DNA of 62,121 nt from an uncultured Paracoccaceae bacterium (GTDB lineage Bacteria > Pseudomonadota > Alphaproteobacteria > Rhodobacterales > Rhodobacteraceae): assembly GCA_905182355.1 (NCBI GenBank), contig CAJJBH010000028.1:1-62121 (forward strand). The letters are read 5' to 3'. Every line of letters begins with the position of its first letter. Positions within the stretch are counted from its first letter, which is position 1. Positions 43,355-53,666 of this stretch are shown one piece after another. The position numbers and the translations under genes were made by a program. A model generated the notes under the pieces. It saw only the letters and a program-made list of their open reading frames with translations, had not been told where the DNA came from and did not search any database.

Positions 43355-46300
43355 ATGAAGGCGATAGATTTCGTCGTCAGCGATGATGCGGGCGCATTGC
43401 AGCGTGGAGTCATTCAGGCAACTGAACAGACGACCACAATTCAAGCGACAAATGGACAAGAGATTTCTCTGAACCTACGTCAAGCCGACATGCAAGGGCA
43501 TGCGCGTGACGGTAATGCGTTAAATATCGTGCTGGCCGATGGCCGCGTGATCATAATCGAAAACTATTTCAATGACGGTGGCGATGCGAACCGATTGTTC
43601 ATCTCGGCTGATGGCTATTTGAACGAAGTTGCATTCGTAGACACGTCTGATGGCGGCTGGTTTGCTCAGTTTGGTCCAACCGAACAGTGGGGCAAATGGA
43701 GCCCGTCAGACGATCTGATTTATCTTGGGCGTACCGACATCGCTGATTTGGCGATTTCTGCCCCAGCCGACAATGAAGTATCCATGCTTGCGCCGCTTGC
43801 GCTATTGGCTGGTGGTGGCCTTGGAGCTGGCGCTGCGGTTGCAGCTGGTGTTGCGGCTGTGGGCGTTGTTGCTGGCGGTGGCGGCGGTGGTGATGGCGGA
43901 ACCCCAGCGGTACCAACTGTTATCAATCCTTCTGCGACACCTGATGTTGGTGGTCCCGGTGATAACCTTCAAGTGGTTGTTGCAGGCACTGGCGAACCAG
44001 GGGACACGGTTGCGGTAACCGTTGGCGAGCAAACGGGCACGACAACAATTGGCGCTGACGGAAATTGGGATGTCACACTTACGGGGGGATACCTTCCCTG
44101 CGGACGGCATGCACCCCGCGACGGTTGTGGTGTCGCATCCTGACGGATCAACAACTGACTTAACTGGCCCAACGTTTACCATTGACACGACCGCGCCTGA
44201 GATTGCTGTAACAAGTGGCACAGGATCTACCGGCGAGACGTTCAATGGCGAAGAATTGGACGGCGGCGCAACGGTTTCTGGTACTGGCGAAGCAAACGCA
44301 AGCCTGACAGTCACCGCTGGAACACATAGCCAAACAACAACAGTTGATGCAGACGGCAACTGGTCGGTAGCTTGGCCCGCCGGAACATTCGCCCCCGGTG
44401 AATATTCATCTGCGCTTACAATTGTGGCGACAGACAGCTTCGGTAACGCAAGCACAACAACAGACACAATCGTAATCGATACGGTAAGCGAAGTCGGCAT
44501 CTCGACATCAACTGTTGCCGGCGACGGCACAATCAATGGCACCGAGCAGGCGGAAGGCGTTACCCTTACCGGTTCCGCACAGCCAGGTTCGACAGTGAAT
44601 GTGACCTTCGGGGCCACAACATTGCCAGCAATTGTTGATGCAAGTGGGGGCTGGAGCGTTGATTTCCCCGCCAGTGCTATTGCAACGGGCGAATATGCCG
44701 CAACAGTGACCGCTGTAGCGACAGATGCTAACGGAAACTCCGCGACAACAACTGGCACAATTCAGGTTGATACATTCGTCAACACATTTGGATACACCTC
44801 TACCTCTGGTGGAGCCGACAGCGTTATCAACGCAACTGAAGCTCAAGCAGGGTTGATTGTAACGGGCAACACTGAGCCAGGGTCTTCTGTTCAGGTTGTT
44901 CTGGGAGGTGTGACCCAAACGGCAACGGTTTCAGAAAACGGCAATTGGACTGCGACATACAGCGCCGATCAATTTGTACCGGGCACGTATTCCACAACAA
45001 TGACTGCGACTGCAACAGATGCTGCGGGTAACACCTCAAGCATCGATCAGACTGTGAATGTGGACACCGAAGCCGGTGTTCTGACAATCAGCGTGGTTCC
45101 AGTTGAGGGTGATGACATCATCAACGCAGCCGAAGCAGCAGACGGTGTGGTTCTTTCGGGAACGGCAGACGCAAACGCAATCGTCCAAGTGACATTGGGC
45201 GGTGTAACCCATTCTGTTGTGGCGGATGGCAGCGGTGTTTGGCAGGCGGCCTATTCTGCAGGTGAAATTCCAGAAGGCACCTATGTGGCCAACATCACGG
45301 CAACAACAACAGATGCTGTGGGCAATTCGCGCACTGTTACGGACAGTGTGAACGTCGATACACGGGTAGACAATCTTTCGGTCAGCGCGAATATTATTGA
45401 GGGTGATAATGTCATCAGCGCTGCAGAACTTAGCGATGGTGCCCAGCTTACAGGGACAACTGAAGTCGGGTCCAGTGTCACCGTAACCGTAGGGGCTGTA
45501 ACAGTTCAGGCTGTTGTAGATGGCAACGGCAACTGGACCGCAGATTTCGCTTCAAACCAGATACCTACCGGCGAATACACAATTGGTGTGACCGTAAATG
45601 CGACTGACGCTGCAGGGAACACCGCCAGTGCCACTGATACAGTTCGTGTCGATACTTTGGTGAACACACTAACTGAGACTGTGAACCAAGTTGGCACCGA
45701 CAATACGGTGAATGCTGCAGAAGCCCGCGAAGGTATAAACCTATCGGGCCAAGTCGAACTTGGCTCAACTGTGGTCGTTGATTTCAACGGAACAACGTTT
45801 GTAGCAACTGTTGACGCTGCAGGCAATTGGACGCTTGATATCCCACCATCAGCAATCGCTGCAGGGACTTATGAAGCGAATATTTCGGTTCTGGCAACTG
45901 ATTCAGTTGGCAACACCGAAGTACTGACAGACATGCTTAGTATTGATACGGATGCGCCAACTGGCCCAGTCGTCGCAAGTCTTGTGTCTGCACGTTCAGG
46001 TGGGATCCGCGGTCTTACAACGGAAGACAATGCGGATGATTTGGCCGTCGCTCAGGTGAACGACGACGGGTCTATCACCAATTTGGCGTCTTCAACTTCA
46101 CCAGGCGCACGTCCGAGCGAGACACAGGTTGATTTGGCAAATGACGTGCCAAATGGATCGCAGCTTATTGTGACTGCAACTGATGATGCGGGCAACACGA
46201 CCGGTACCTATTTGGTACTAGATGACAGCACATACAACGCTGCCGTGGACTTGTCCACCAGCGGTCTTGGCAATTACGAGATCAACTCTGTTGAACTTGC

Positions 46301-46526
46301 CTTTGCCGAAGCCGCACATCTGACCATTACGGAAACTCAGCTTTTGAACCTGTCTGATAACAGCAACACGCTGACGATTCACGGTGGTGACGACACGGTC
46401 ACAATCGCTGGTGCAACGCAGACAGGTCAAACCAATGTTGGCGGTCAAAACTACGACATCTATTCATTGGGTGAAGGCACGTTGATCATCGATGACGATA
46501 TTACAGTGAACACTGCAATCGGCTAA
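43355..46526 (+). pseudogene. Bap-like repeat adhesin gene with a +1 frameshift
   Basis: Two frames make one protein of about 1057 residues. Frame 1 (43355-44143) holds a BapA-prefix type N terminus, a hydrophobic Gly/Ala-rich stretch and the start of the first Ig-like repeat. Frame 2 then carries on with DTFPADGMHPATVVVSHPDG through six further Ig-like repeats of about 97 residues (each with VDxxGNW and ATDxxGN), and a C-terminal LTIHGGDDTVTIAGA and GEGTLIIDDDI tail typical of type I secreted adhesins. The switch lies in a G6 run at 44083-44088, where five (or eight) Gs would restore the frame. The total length is a multiple of three plus one. Genes for its export follow directly. Truncated in this sequence unless the tract varies. 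Confidence 0.88.
44083..44088 (+). other. G6 homopolymer at the adhesin frameshift
   Basis: A run of six Gs at the exact point where the adhesin leaves its first frame. Removing one G gives T-G-D-T-F and an open frame to 46526. It could be a slippage (phase variation) site, a fixed mutation or a sequencing error. Confidence 0.8.
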
Positions 46527-46615
46527 GGCCAACGACGAAATTTGAGGCGCGGACGAAGATAATCTTCGAACCGCGCCCAATAAAATATAAGTACCGGCAC
46601 GTTTAAGGGCAGGAC

Positions 46616-47962
46616 ATGGGGCAAAGTTTAATACAGGCTGCAGCATTAAGTGCAGCGATTTTCGGCTTGAGTGGTTGTTTGGCCGATACGAACAAGGGAT
46701 CGTTCGTATCGCGTTTGAAATCGCCTGACGCAGGTTTGGCTGTTAAGGAAAGTGGTCCAAAAACCACGGCCTTTGCCAGCACAGCGTCAACTTACGACGA
46801 CAAATTGAATTCAGAAAGCAACGTGATCAACGGGCTGGTTGCCCGCAGGTCGGCGCTGCCGAACGGCAGTGCCTACGACCAGGTCACATCTGCTGTTCTT
46901 GCGGCGAATGTGCGGTCTGCTGAAAGCGAATTACGCTCGGCCCGATTGCGTGCCGAAGCAGCCGGCACAAATTGGCTTCCAACCATTGGCCCATCCATTA
47001 GCCTGACCAGTCTTTCCGATGTTATTGTGAATTTTGTTGTAGATCAGGTGCTGTTCGACAATGGACGCAAAAAAGGTGAACGTGAATTTGCGAAAGCCGA
47101 CGTTGAAGTTGCCGCTGTCGCCTTGGCACAAGACACCAATGACCGCGCAGCAACGGGCCTAGAACTTTACCTTGCAGCCGCCGAGGGGCGCGAAAAAGCA
47201 TCATTGGCTGAGACCACCCTCGAAGACATGGCGCGTTTTGAATACATCATGTCTGAACGTGTACGTGGTGGCGTGTCCGATATGTCTGATCTGAATATCA
47301 TCCGCCAAAAGTTATCCGAAATCCACGCTGCACAAACCGCAGGCCGTGAAACGACACGTTCCGCAATTGCAGAATTGAACGCAATGTCCGTGCAGCCGTT
47401 GCAGGGTGTACGGGGCCTAACAAAACTGAAAGTTTCAGCAACGGATGCCCAACCTCTTAAAGTGACCAAAGCTGAAGCCGAAATGACCCGTGAAATTGCC
47501 GCGGCCAAGATAGATCGCGCAAGCCAATTGCCCGGTGTTTCCTTGTCCGGAACTGTTGGTAAAAACTCAAACATCGGCGTCAAAGCAGGTGGTGCACAAT
47601 TTGGGCTAGGCACAGGCGCACGTCTTAAAGCCATCGAGATTGCAAAAGAAACCGCTGGCCGCCGCGTGTCTCAAGCCAATGAAGACTCCAACCGCGCATT
47701 GCGCAAATTAGAAAGCCAGATTGCCGCCAAGACCCGCCAAGCGTCCGAAGCCACAAATCTAACGGCCCAAGCCAAGAACAACCTTGATTTATTTCAAGCG
47801 CAGTACAAAGCGGGCCAACGTCAGGTTATGGACGTGGTCGGCGTCTATCAAACCTTTTCTAAGGCACAAGAAGCCGAAGTGACCCTGAAATACGAAGCAG
47901 CTACCTTACGGGTCGAAATGGCACGCATACTAGGTGTTCTGGCGGATGGGGACTTGATCTGA
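46616..47962 (+). CDS. TolC-like outer membrane efflux protein of a type I secretion system
   Basis: A 448-residue outer-membrane factor. The N-terminal signal ends in a lipobox-like LSGC (Cys21), so it may be a lipoprotein. Two TolC-type halves follow, rich in long heptad-like helices (SAVLAANVRSAESELRSARL; ARKTRQASEATNL-like segments near residue 380) and ending with KYEAATLRVEMARILGVL. It forms the outer-membrane duct for the adhesin. The stop overlaps the ABC exporter start (TGATG). This gene is intact, unlike the exporter it serves. Confidence 0.88.
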   Translation: MGQSLIQAAALSAAIFGLSGCLADTNKGSFVSRLKSPDAGLAVKESGPKTTAFASTASTYDDKLNSESNVINGLVARRSALPNGSAYDQVTSAVLAANVRSAESELRSARLRAEAAGTNWLPTIGPSISLTSLSDVIVNFVVDQVLFDNGRKKGEREFAKADVEVAAVALAQDTNDRAATGLELYLAAAEGREKASLAETTLEDMARFEYIMSERVRGGVSDMSDLNIIRQKLSEIHAAQTAGRETTRSAIAELNAMSVQPLQGVRGLTKLKVSATDAQPLKVTKAEAEMTREIAAAKIDRASQLPGVSLSGTVGKNSNIGVKAGGAQFGLGTGARLKAIEIAKETAGRRVSQANEDSNRALRKLESQIAAKTRQASEATNLTAQAKNNLDLFQAQYKAGQRQVMDVVGVYQTFSKAQEAEVTLKYEAATLRVEMARILGVLADGDLI

Positions 47963-50202
47963 TGAGCAAACAACCCTTAACCCTGACGATCACTAACGGC
48001 AACCGCGCGCGCAACCAAGCTTCACCTCAAGTTAAAGCGCCAGTTGCCAGTAATTCCAACACCCACGATGACCGTGTGAAGGCCCGCGCCGAATTGGCGG
48101 TGACCTACGCAGGCATTTTGGGGATCGATGCGCTGAAATCGGACGCCTATAACGCGATCAGTCTTGGCACCACGGAAGGCGCCAGCGACGCGATCGAAGC
48201 GAACGCAATTGCCGATGGCTTGAAAGCGATCGGATGCCTTACACAGGTCAGCACCTTGCAACACTTCACCGCAGATCAATGGCCCGCCTTAGCCTATATG
48301 ACCAGTGGTCAAGTGGTCCTTGTGCTTGGCCAATCGCGCGGTGATTTGATCATTTATGACAAAACATGCACCGACAACCGTGCCCATGTACCTGCAGTAG
48401 ACTTTGAACCGTTCTTTGGCGGTTTGGTTGTGCGGGCAGAGGCACCGTTGGCAAGTGTAGCGAAAGAACACAAAGCAGATGCCAAGCCAACTCATTGTTT
48501 TTGTGGCTAATTTCCCCGTTTTAAGCGCCAATTTGGCGAAGTTGCATTAGGGTCATTCGTGGCCAACCTGCTAGCTGTGGCTGTCGCGCTGTTTTCGTTA
48601 CAGGTTTATGACCGCGTGATCCCACACCAATCTGAGGCCACTCTTTGGGTCTTGGCTTCTGGTGCGTGTTTGGCGCTGTTGATGGAAGCATTCATCAAAA
48701 TTGCACGTGCTCGTTTGATGGACGGCGCAGGTCGCCAAATTGAACTAAGCGTGCTTGAGATGCTGATGGAACGGGTGCTGGGCATGCGCAGCGATCTGCG
48801 TGGAAATTCGCCTTCAATGACCTTCTCTGCCATGCGCGAATTCGGGTCGGTCCATGAGTTTTTTACTGCTTCCACAATAGGTACAATCGCAGACATTCCG
48901 TTCATTTTTGTGTTCTTGCTGTTGGTGGCCTCTATTGCTGGCAACGTAGTTTGGGTGTTGGTTCTTGGTGGCATCCTAATGGTTGTGCCGGGCTTTTTCA
49001 TGCAAAAGAAAATGATGCAGCTGACGGAAGAAACCCAAGGGGCTTCCGCGAAATCTTCGCGTCTTCTGCACGAGGCAATCTTTGAGCGCGATACAGTCAA
49101 AACCCAGCGCGGCGAAGACCGCGTTATGCGCTTATGGTCAGAACTAACAACGCTTAGTGCGATGAAATCATCTGATCAACGTAAACTGGCGTCATTGCTG
49201 ACCTTCTGGAGCCAAGGCGTGCAGCAGGCCACATATGTGGCCGCGGTCATTGTCGGTACCTATTTGGTATTTGCAGGTCAATTCACGGTTGGTTCGATCA
49301 TTGCTGTTGGCATTCTCACCAGCCGTACATTGGCACCCCTGACCCAACTGGCAGGCACAATGGCACGCTGGGGCAATGTGAAAACTGCCCTTGATGGATT
49401 GGACCGCATTGCTGAAGCACCCCAGGACGCAGACGAAGCACGCAGCTATCTGCGCCGAGAAAACCTTGATGGGTATTTCGAACTGCGCTATATGACCTCC
49501 AAATACGAAGAATACGGCGCACCAACATTGGACATTCCTAGTGTCGCGATTCTACCGGGTCAACGCATTGCAATCCTTGGCGCAAACGGGTCAGGCAAGT
49601 CATCGCTGTTGAAAATCCTATGCGGGCTTTATGCGCCTACAACGGGCCGTGTTCTAATTGATGGCACTGAAATGGGTCAAATCGAGCCACGTGATTTGCG
49701 TCGTTTGATCGGATATCTGGGCCAAGAGGTGCGTTTGTTCTCAGGTACATTGCGTGACAATCTAAATCTTACAATGCTGGAACGCGACGACACGCGCCTG
49801 TTCGAGGCATTGGAATTTGCTGGGCTTGGCCCGTTTGTCAAAGGCCATCATAAAGGTCTTGATCTGGAAATTCACGATGGTGGTCAGGGGCTTAGCATTG
49901 GGCAACGACAGTCCATCTGATGGGCACGTTTGTGGCTGCAAGATCCTAAGATTTGTTTGTTAGACGAACCAACGGCGGCACTGGATCAAACGCTGGAGAC
50001 GACATTGGTGTCGCGTCTGGACGCTTGGATGGAGGGGCGTACAGCAATCATTGCGACGCACCGCGCACCGATCCTTGCTCTGACAAACCGCACCTTGCTT
50101 TTGCAAAATGGGCGTATGGCCGTCGATGGTCCGCGTGACGCCGTAATGGCGCACTTGAACCAAACCGGTGTAGTTGTTCCAATGAAAGGGGCCATCGGAT
50201 GA
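47962..50202 (+). pseudogene. Type I secretion ABC exporter gene interrupted by in-frame TAA and TGA
   Basis: One frame of 746 residues plus its stop. Residues 1-175 are a C39-like domain without the catalytic Cys, as in RTX/adhesin exporters. Codon 183 (48508-48510) is TAA in a segment that reads THCFCG-stop-FPRFKRQFGEV. The usual sequence there is THWFWG, so both TGT codons look like changed TGG. The membrane domain and Walker A (ILGANGSGKSSLLK) follow. Codon 653 (49918-49920) is TGA inside LSIGQRQSI-stop-WARLWLQDP, where a Gly (GGA) is expected just after the ABC signature; Walker B ICLLDEPTAALD lies beyond. Neither fragment can work alone. The end overlaps the adaptor gene by ATGA. Confidence 0.9.
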
Positions 50203-51389
50203 GCGCTGCAAGCCACACGAATTTGAACGCACAAATGAATTTGCAGTTGCGTGGGCCCAGTATGGTTGTCTGGCTTAGCGGGGCTGCCGTTTTGGTGTTT
50301 CTTCTTTGGGCTGCATTCGCTTGGGTTGATGAAATTGTACGAGCTGAAGGATCCTTGATTTCTTTGTCACGTCCGCAAATCATCCAGAACCTTGAGGGTG
50401 GAATTCTTGCGGAACTCGCTGTCAAAGAGGGCGATATTGTTCAAAAGGGCGACCCGCTTGCACGGCTTCAAGGGACGAAGTTTCAATCGGCCGTGGACGA
50501 TTTACAAGACCAAATTACGGCGCTTGAAATCCGGCGCCTGCGCCTTGAGGCAGAGCTGGCTGGTCAGTTCGACTTTGTCGTGCCAAATACTTTGGCCTTC
50601 CGTACCCCCGGTATTATTGCGTCCGAACGCGCCTTGCTGCAGGCCCGTCAATCTGACTTTGTCAGTCGTCGCGAAGGGGCCCAACGTGTGTTGGATCAAG
50701 CCACCAAAGAACGGACGTTGCTTGAGGACCTGTTAGGGAAAAATATTGTTTCACTGATTGAAGTTACGCGTTCCCGCAAGACCCACGCGGATGCGCGTAT
50801 TCGTCTAGACGAGATCGTTACACAAACCGAATTGAACCGTGCGCAAGAATTCTCGGATACGCTTAAAGAAATTGGCACTTTGCGTCAAAACCTTAAGGGC
50901 AGTACCGACCAACTTAGGCGTACAGTGTTGCTGTCCCCGATGAAGGGCATTGTGAACAATCTAAGTGTCACGACAATTGGCGGCGTTGTGCGCCCCGGTG
51001 AAGAGATATTGCAGATCATTCCGCTAGACGAAGAACTGTTTGTTGAGGCACGTGTTCCACCAGAAAACATCGCGAATGTACGGTTTGGTCAAGAGGCGAC
51101 AATCAAGCTATCTGCTTATGATTACACGATTTTCGGAACGTTGAAGGGCAAGGTAACATTGATCTCTGCCGACACGTTTGACAATGAAAAGTCCCGCGCA
51201 GCAGACGGTGATCCGCATTATAAGGTGACGCTAAGTGTGGACGTAGATAATCTGACGGATCGTCAGGCAAGCATTGCGATACGGCCTGGTATGCAGGCAT
51301 CGGTTGAACTGCACACAGCGTCCAAGACGATCCTGCAATACCTGCTAAAGCCGCTGTATAAATCACGTGAAGCGTTCCACGAACCGTAG
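50199..51389 (+). CDS. HlyD-family membrane fusion protein of a type I secretion system
   Basis: A 396-residue periplasmic adaptor. It has one N-terminal transmembrane helix (about residues 22-45: MVVWLSGAAVLVFLLWAAFA), a biotinyl-lipoyl half IIQNLEGGILAELAVKEGDI, a long coiled-coil region (about 110-250) and the returning lipoyl/beta-barrel part including LSPMKGIVNNLSVTTIGGVV. It links the ABC exporter to the TolC-like duct. It appears intact. Its start overlaps the broken exporter gene, so its translation may suffer if coupling depends on ribosomes reaching that stop. Confidence 0.92.
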   Translation: MSAASHTNLNAQMNLQLRGPSMVVWLSGAAVLVFLLWAAFAWVDEIVRAEGSLISLSRPQIIQNLEGGILAELAVKEGDIVQKGDPLARLQGTKFQSAVDDLQDQITALEIRRLRLEAELAGQFDFVVPNTLAFRTPGIIASERALLQARQSDFVSRREGAQRVLDQATKERTLLEDLLGKNIVSLIEVTRSRKTHADARIRLDEIVTQTELNRAQEFSDTLKEIGTLRQNLKGSTDQLRRTVLLSPMKGIVNNLSVTTIGGVVRPGEEILQIIPLDEELFVEARVPPENIANVRFGQEATIKLSAYDYTIFGTLKGKVTLISADTFDNEKSRAADGDPHYKVTLSVDVDNLTDRQASIAIRPGMQASVELHTASKTILQYLLKPLYKSREAFHEP

Positions 51390-51392
51390 GCC

Positions 51393-51836
51393 TCAGGCGT
51401 TAGTATCTAACCAAAGTGTGACGGGCCCATCGTTGGTCAAAGACACCTGCATGTCCGCACCAAACTTGCCTGTTTCGGTTGGAATTTCTAACGTCTGTAA
51501 CGCGTCGGTAAAACGTCGGTATAACGTATGTGCAACGTCGGGTTTGGCTGCGCCGGAAAATCCCGGGCGATTGCCGCGCGAGGTGTCCGCGGCCAGTGTG
51601 AACTGACTGACAACCAAGGCGCTGCCACCCGATTGCAACAACGACAGGTTCATCTTGCCGTCACCGTCCTTGAATATACGTAGTTTAGCAATCTTTTGGG
51701 CAAGTGTGTTTGCAGTTGCTTCGGTGTCGTCAGGCATTGCACAGACAAGGATCAGCGCACCTGCACCACATTGTCCGATCACGGTGCCATCAACGGAAAC
51801 GCGGGCCCCAACAACCCGCTGTATCAAGGCGCGCAT
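51393..51836 (-). CDS. dtd: D-aminoacyl-tRNA deacylase
   Basis: A 147-residue Dtd protein, which removes D-amino acids wrongly attached to tRNA. The two family motifs are present: [20 protein letters not shown] (SQFTL) and [11 protein letters not shown] (NxGPVT). The start at 51836 (MRALIQRV) overlaps the nitroreductase stop as TGATG. An 11-bp-phased run of GTCGGTA-like motifs lies within its 3' part (51493-51542), in a stretch encoding a variable helix ([13 protein letters not shown]). Confidence 0.96.
   Translation of the reverse strand: MRALIQRVVGARVSVDGTVIGQCGAGALILVCAMPDDTEATANTLAQKIAKLRIFKDGDGKMNLSLLQSGGSALVVSQFTLAADTSRGNRPGFSGAAKPDVAHTLYRRFTDALQTLEIPTETGKFGADMQVSLTNDGPVTLWLDTNA
51493..51542. 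repeat. 11-bp-phased GTCGGTA-like array inside dtd
   Basis: Related hexamers begin at 51493 (GTCTGT), 51504 (GTCGGT), 51515 (GTCGGT), 51526 (GTATGT) and 51537 (GTCGGG), each exactly 11 bases apart. GTCGGTATAAC at 51515 is identical to the first unit of the array at 55393. Because it lies inside a coding region, chance from codon use is possible. Confidence 0.45.
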
Positions 51837-52507
51837 CAAATGTTCCAGTCTATGACAGTGTCGGGGATTTCGCGCTGTGTTCGGAAGCTGTTGGCGGGGT
51901 GATCCGCGTCTGCGTAGCCAAATGATATGGCGCACAGGATCAGTCGATCATCGGGCAAGGCAAAGTGATCGCGCACCATTGGCGCGTGGGCCGCAACGGC
52001 TGCTTGGGCTATACTCGCCACGCCTTTGGCGGCAGCGGCAAGGGCGAAGGCTGTGACGAAGCCACCGCAATCCATTGCACCGTATGGTCCAAGTTCGGCA
52101 GGGCTGGTTACGATCGCCACATGGGGCGCCCCAAACAGGCGATAGTTTTCCATCATCTGTTTAGCTGACGCAGTGTGGTCGCCTTTTTCCACTCCAACGG
52201 CACCGTACAATTGGATGCCGCAGGCACGGCGGCGGTCCTTGTAGACGCCTATGTAACTGCTGGGCCATTCCATGTCTGGTTTGGGCGCGTTGGTCAGGGC
52301 ATGGGCAAAGAGTGCGTCGCGAAAACGATCCGTTGCCTGGCCAGATGTGATCGTCAATTGCCAAGGCTGGGCGTTGCACCATGACGGGACCTTTTGGGCG
52401 GCTTGGGCGATGTCGGTTATGGTGTCTTGTGTGACGTCGTCAGGCAAAAACGCGCGGCACGAATAGCGGGCTGAAAGGATCGCATTCAATGTGTCAAAAT
52501 CGCTCAT
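51836..52507 (-). CDS. Nitroreductase family protein
   Basis: A 223-residue FMN-dependent NAD(P)H oxidoreductase. Family features: [15 protein letters not shown] (FMN phosphate contact RxSxRxF), PSWCNAQPW, and the late [16 protein letters not shown] that closes the FMN site. The start overlaps the zinc-ribbon gene stop by ATGA and the stop overlaps the dtd start, so the three are probably co-translated. Its physiological acceptor is unknown. Confidence 0.92.
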   Translation of the reverse strand: MSDFDTLNAILSARYSCRAFLPDDVTQDTITDIAQAAQKVPSWCNAQPWQLTITSGQATDRFRDALFAHALTNAPKPDMEWPSSYIGVYKDRRRACGIQLYGAVGVEKGDHTASAKQMMENYRLFGAPHVAIVTSPAELGPYGAMDCGGFVTAFALAAAAKGVASIAQAAVAAHAPMVRDHFALPDDRLILCAISFGYADADHPANSFRTQREIPDTVIDWNI

Positions 52508-53619
52508 TGATTTAACGCCATTGTGTAACCGACCGTGGCAGCGACAATCAGGCCAAGAATGATCGCGATTGTAATTTTCATAGCGGAATAGGGGCGTTCG
52601 CCTTGCACCCGTCCTGTGCGCCCGTTCACGACAAAGCGATAGGTTTGCCCGCGGTATTTATAAGCTGCCAGCCAGACAGGAAGAAGTACGTGCTTGAACG
52701 TTACATCCCCCAATTTGGTATCAAGTTGGTGGATGCGCTGGCGATCCCCGCCAATGTCAAATTTCACGTCACGTTCGATCACGCGGTCCATGTAGGCACG
52801 CGCTTCGGTAAAACCGTGTTGAAGTTCGATACTGTATCCTTCGGCCCGAAATCCAGCGAGGTATTCGGGGCTATAGGGTTCCATTGCAGACAGATCCCAA
52901 GGTTCCAATGCATCGGTGAATTTCTTTGGCAGGGAGGTAGAGGCCAGCACAAGCACGTCATCAAAGAAACGCGCGACGCGGCCACGCGCCCCTTGCCAGC
53001 GTATTTTGGGAACTTGAATTTGTTGGCGTTTCCCGTCGCGGACGACGGTCTGTGTTTCATAGTACACCGTGCCACGCTCGCCAGTGTATTGAGATTTTGT
53101 GTCGGCATCAAAGGTCCAGTAGGGCACGTATATCCCCTGCATTTTCCGACCCTTACGGGCGTATTCTTTCAACCCGTTGGGGGCGAACCACAACCCGCCC
53201 AACCAGTTGGTCATGGCCCCACGCGCAGTGCCTTCATCAAGTGCAAAGGGCAGCAAACCGCGTGGTTTGATGTGACGGTGTATGCCAGTGTCGGTGACCA
53301 AAGGTGTCGCACAAAACGGGCATTCTGCAGCGTGGATATTTTCCCCCAACTCGACTTGTGCTGCGCAATTTGGGCACTTGGAAACGCGGGTTTCTTCAAT
53401 GTCGGCTTGGGGCAATTCTGTTTCGATGGCGCGGCGAAAATCAAGCTCGCGAATAGGGTGTTGGAGCCCAGTGGTTTCTGAAATTTGATCGGTGTTGCCG
53501 CAGTGATCGCAGATCAGTGTTTGCGCTGCGGGATCATACCGAAAATCGGATCCACAGTTGTCGCAAGGAAAGCGGTGTTCACGCACAGGGGCAGGTGGTG
53601 GCGTTTCAAAATCGGTCAT
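52504..53619 (-). CDS. Zinc-ribbon membrane-anchored protein (often misnamed as PriA-like helicase)
   Basis: A 371-residue protein with two Cys4 zinc ribbons at the N terminus (CDNC/CDHC at about 19-40 and CPNC/CPFC at about 81-102), a long beta-rich middle (PYWTFDADTKSQYTGERG) and one C-terminal transmembrane helix (ITIAIILGLIVAATVGYTMA). The start at 53619 (MTDFETP) is preferred; the frame open to 53739 overlaps the neighbour. There are no helicase motifs. Such proteins occur beside SPFH-domain genes and, in other bacteria, their zinc ribbon is fused to the SPFH protein, so a shared membrane complex is inferred. Confidence 0.78.
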   Translation of the reverse strand: MTDFETPPPAPVREHRFPCDNCGSDFRYDPAAQTLICDHCGNTDQISETTGLQHPIRELDFRRAIETELPQADIEETRVSKCPNCAAQVELGENIHAAECPFCATPLVTDTGIHRHIKPRGLLPFALDEGTARGAMTNWLGGLWFAPNGLKEYARKGRKMQGIYVPYWTFDADTKSQYTGERGTVYYETQTVVRDGKRQQIQVPKIRWQGARGRVARFFDDVLVLASTSLPKKFTDALEPWDLSAMEPYSPEYLAGFRAEGYSIELQHGFTEARAYMDRVIERDVKFDIGGDRQRIHQLDTKLGDVTFKHVLLPVWLAAYKYRGQTYRFVVNGRTGRVQGERPYSAMKITIAIILGLIVAATVGYTMALNQ

Positions 53620-53666
53620 GTGAATAGGCTCGCTGATGGCTTGGGGCAGGGTATCGCAGGTGGCTT

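Noticed and set aside
43719-43926. Leftward Pro-rich frame opposite the adhesin start
   Set aside because: Complement of the Gly/Ala-rich hydrophobic stretch of the adhesin; no start context.
44070-44100. Programmed ribosomal frameshift in the adhesin gene
   Set aside because: A G6 tract alone is not a typical bacterial slippage heptamer, and no stimulating hairpin or upstream Shine-Dalgarno-like signal at the right distance is apparent. A mutation or tract-length change is preferred.
49918-49920. TGA in the exporter gene as a selenocysteine or recoded sense codon
   Set aside because: The family has Gly at this place, no selenocysteine insertion hairpin is evident, and a second in-frame stop of a different type (TAA) exists upstream, so loss of function or sequence error is simpler.
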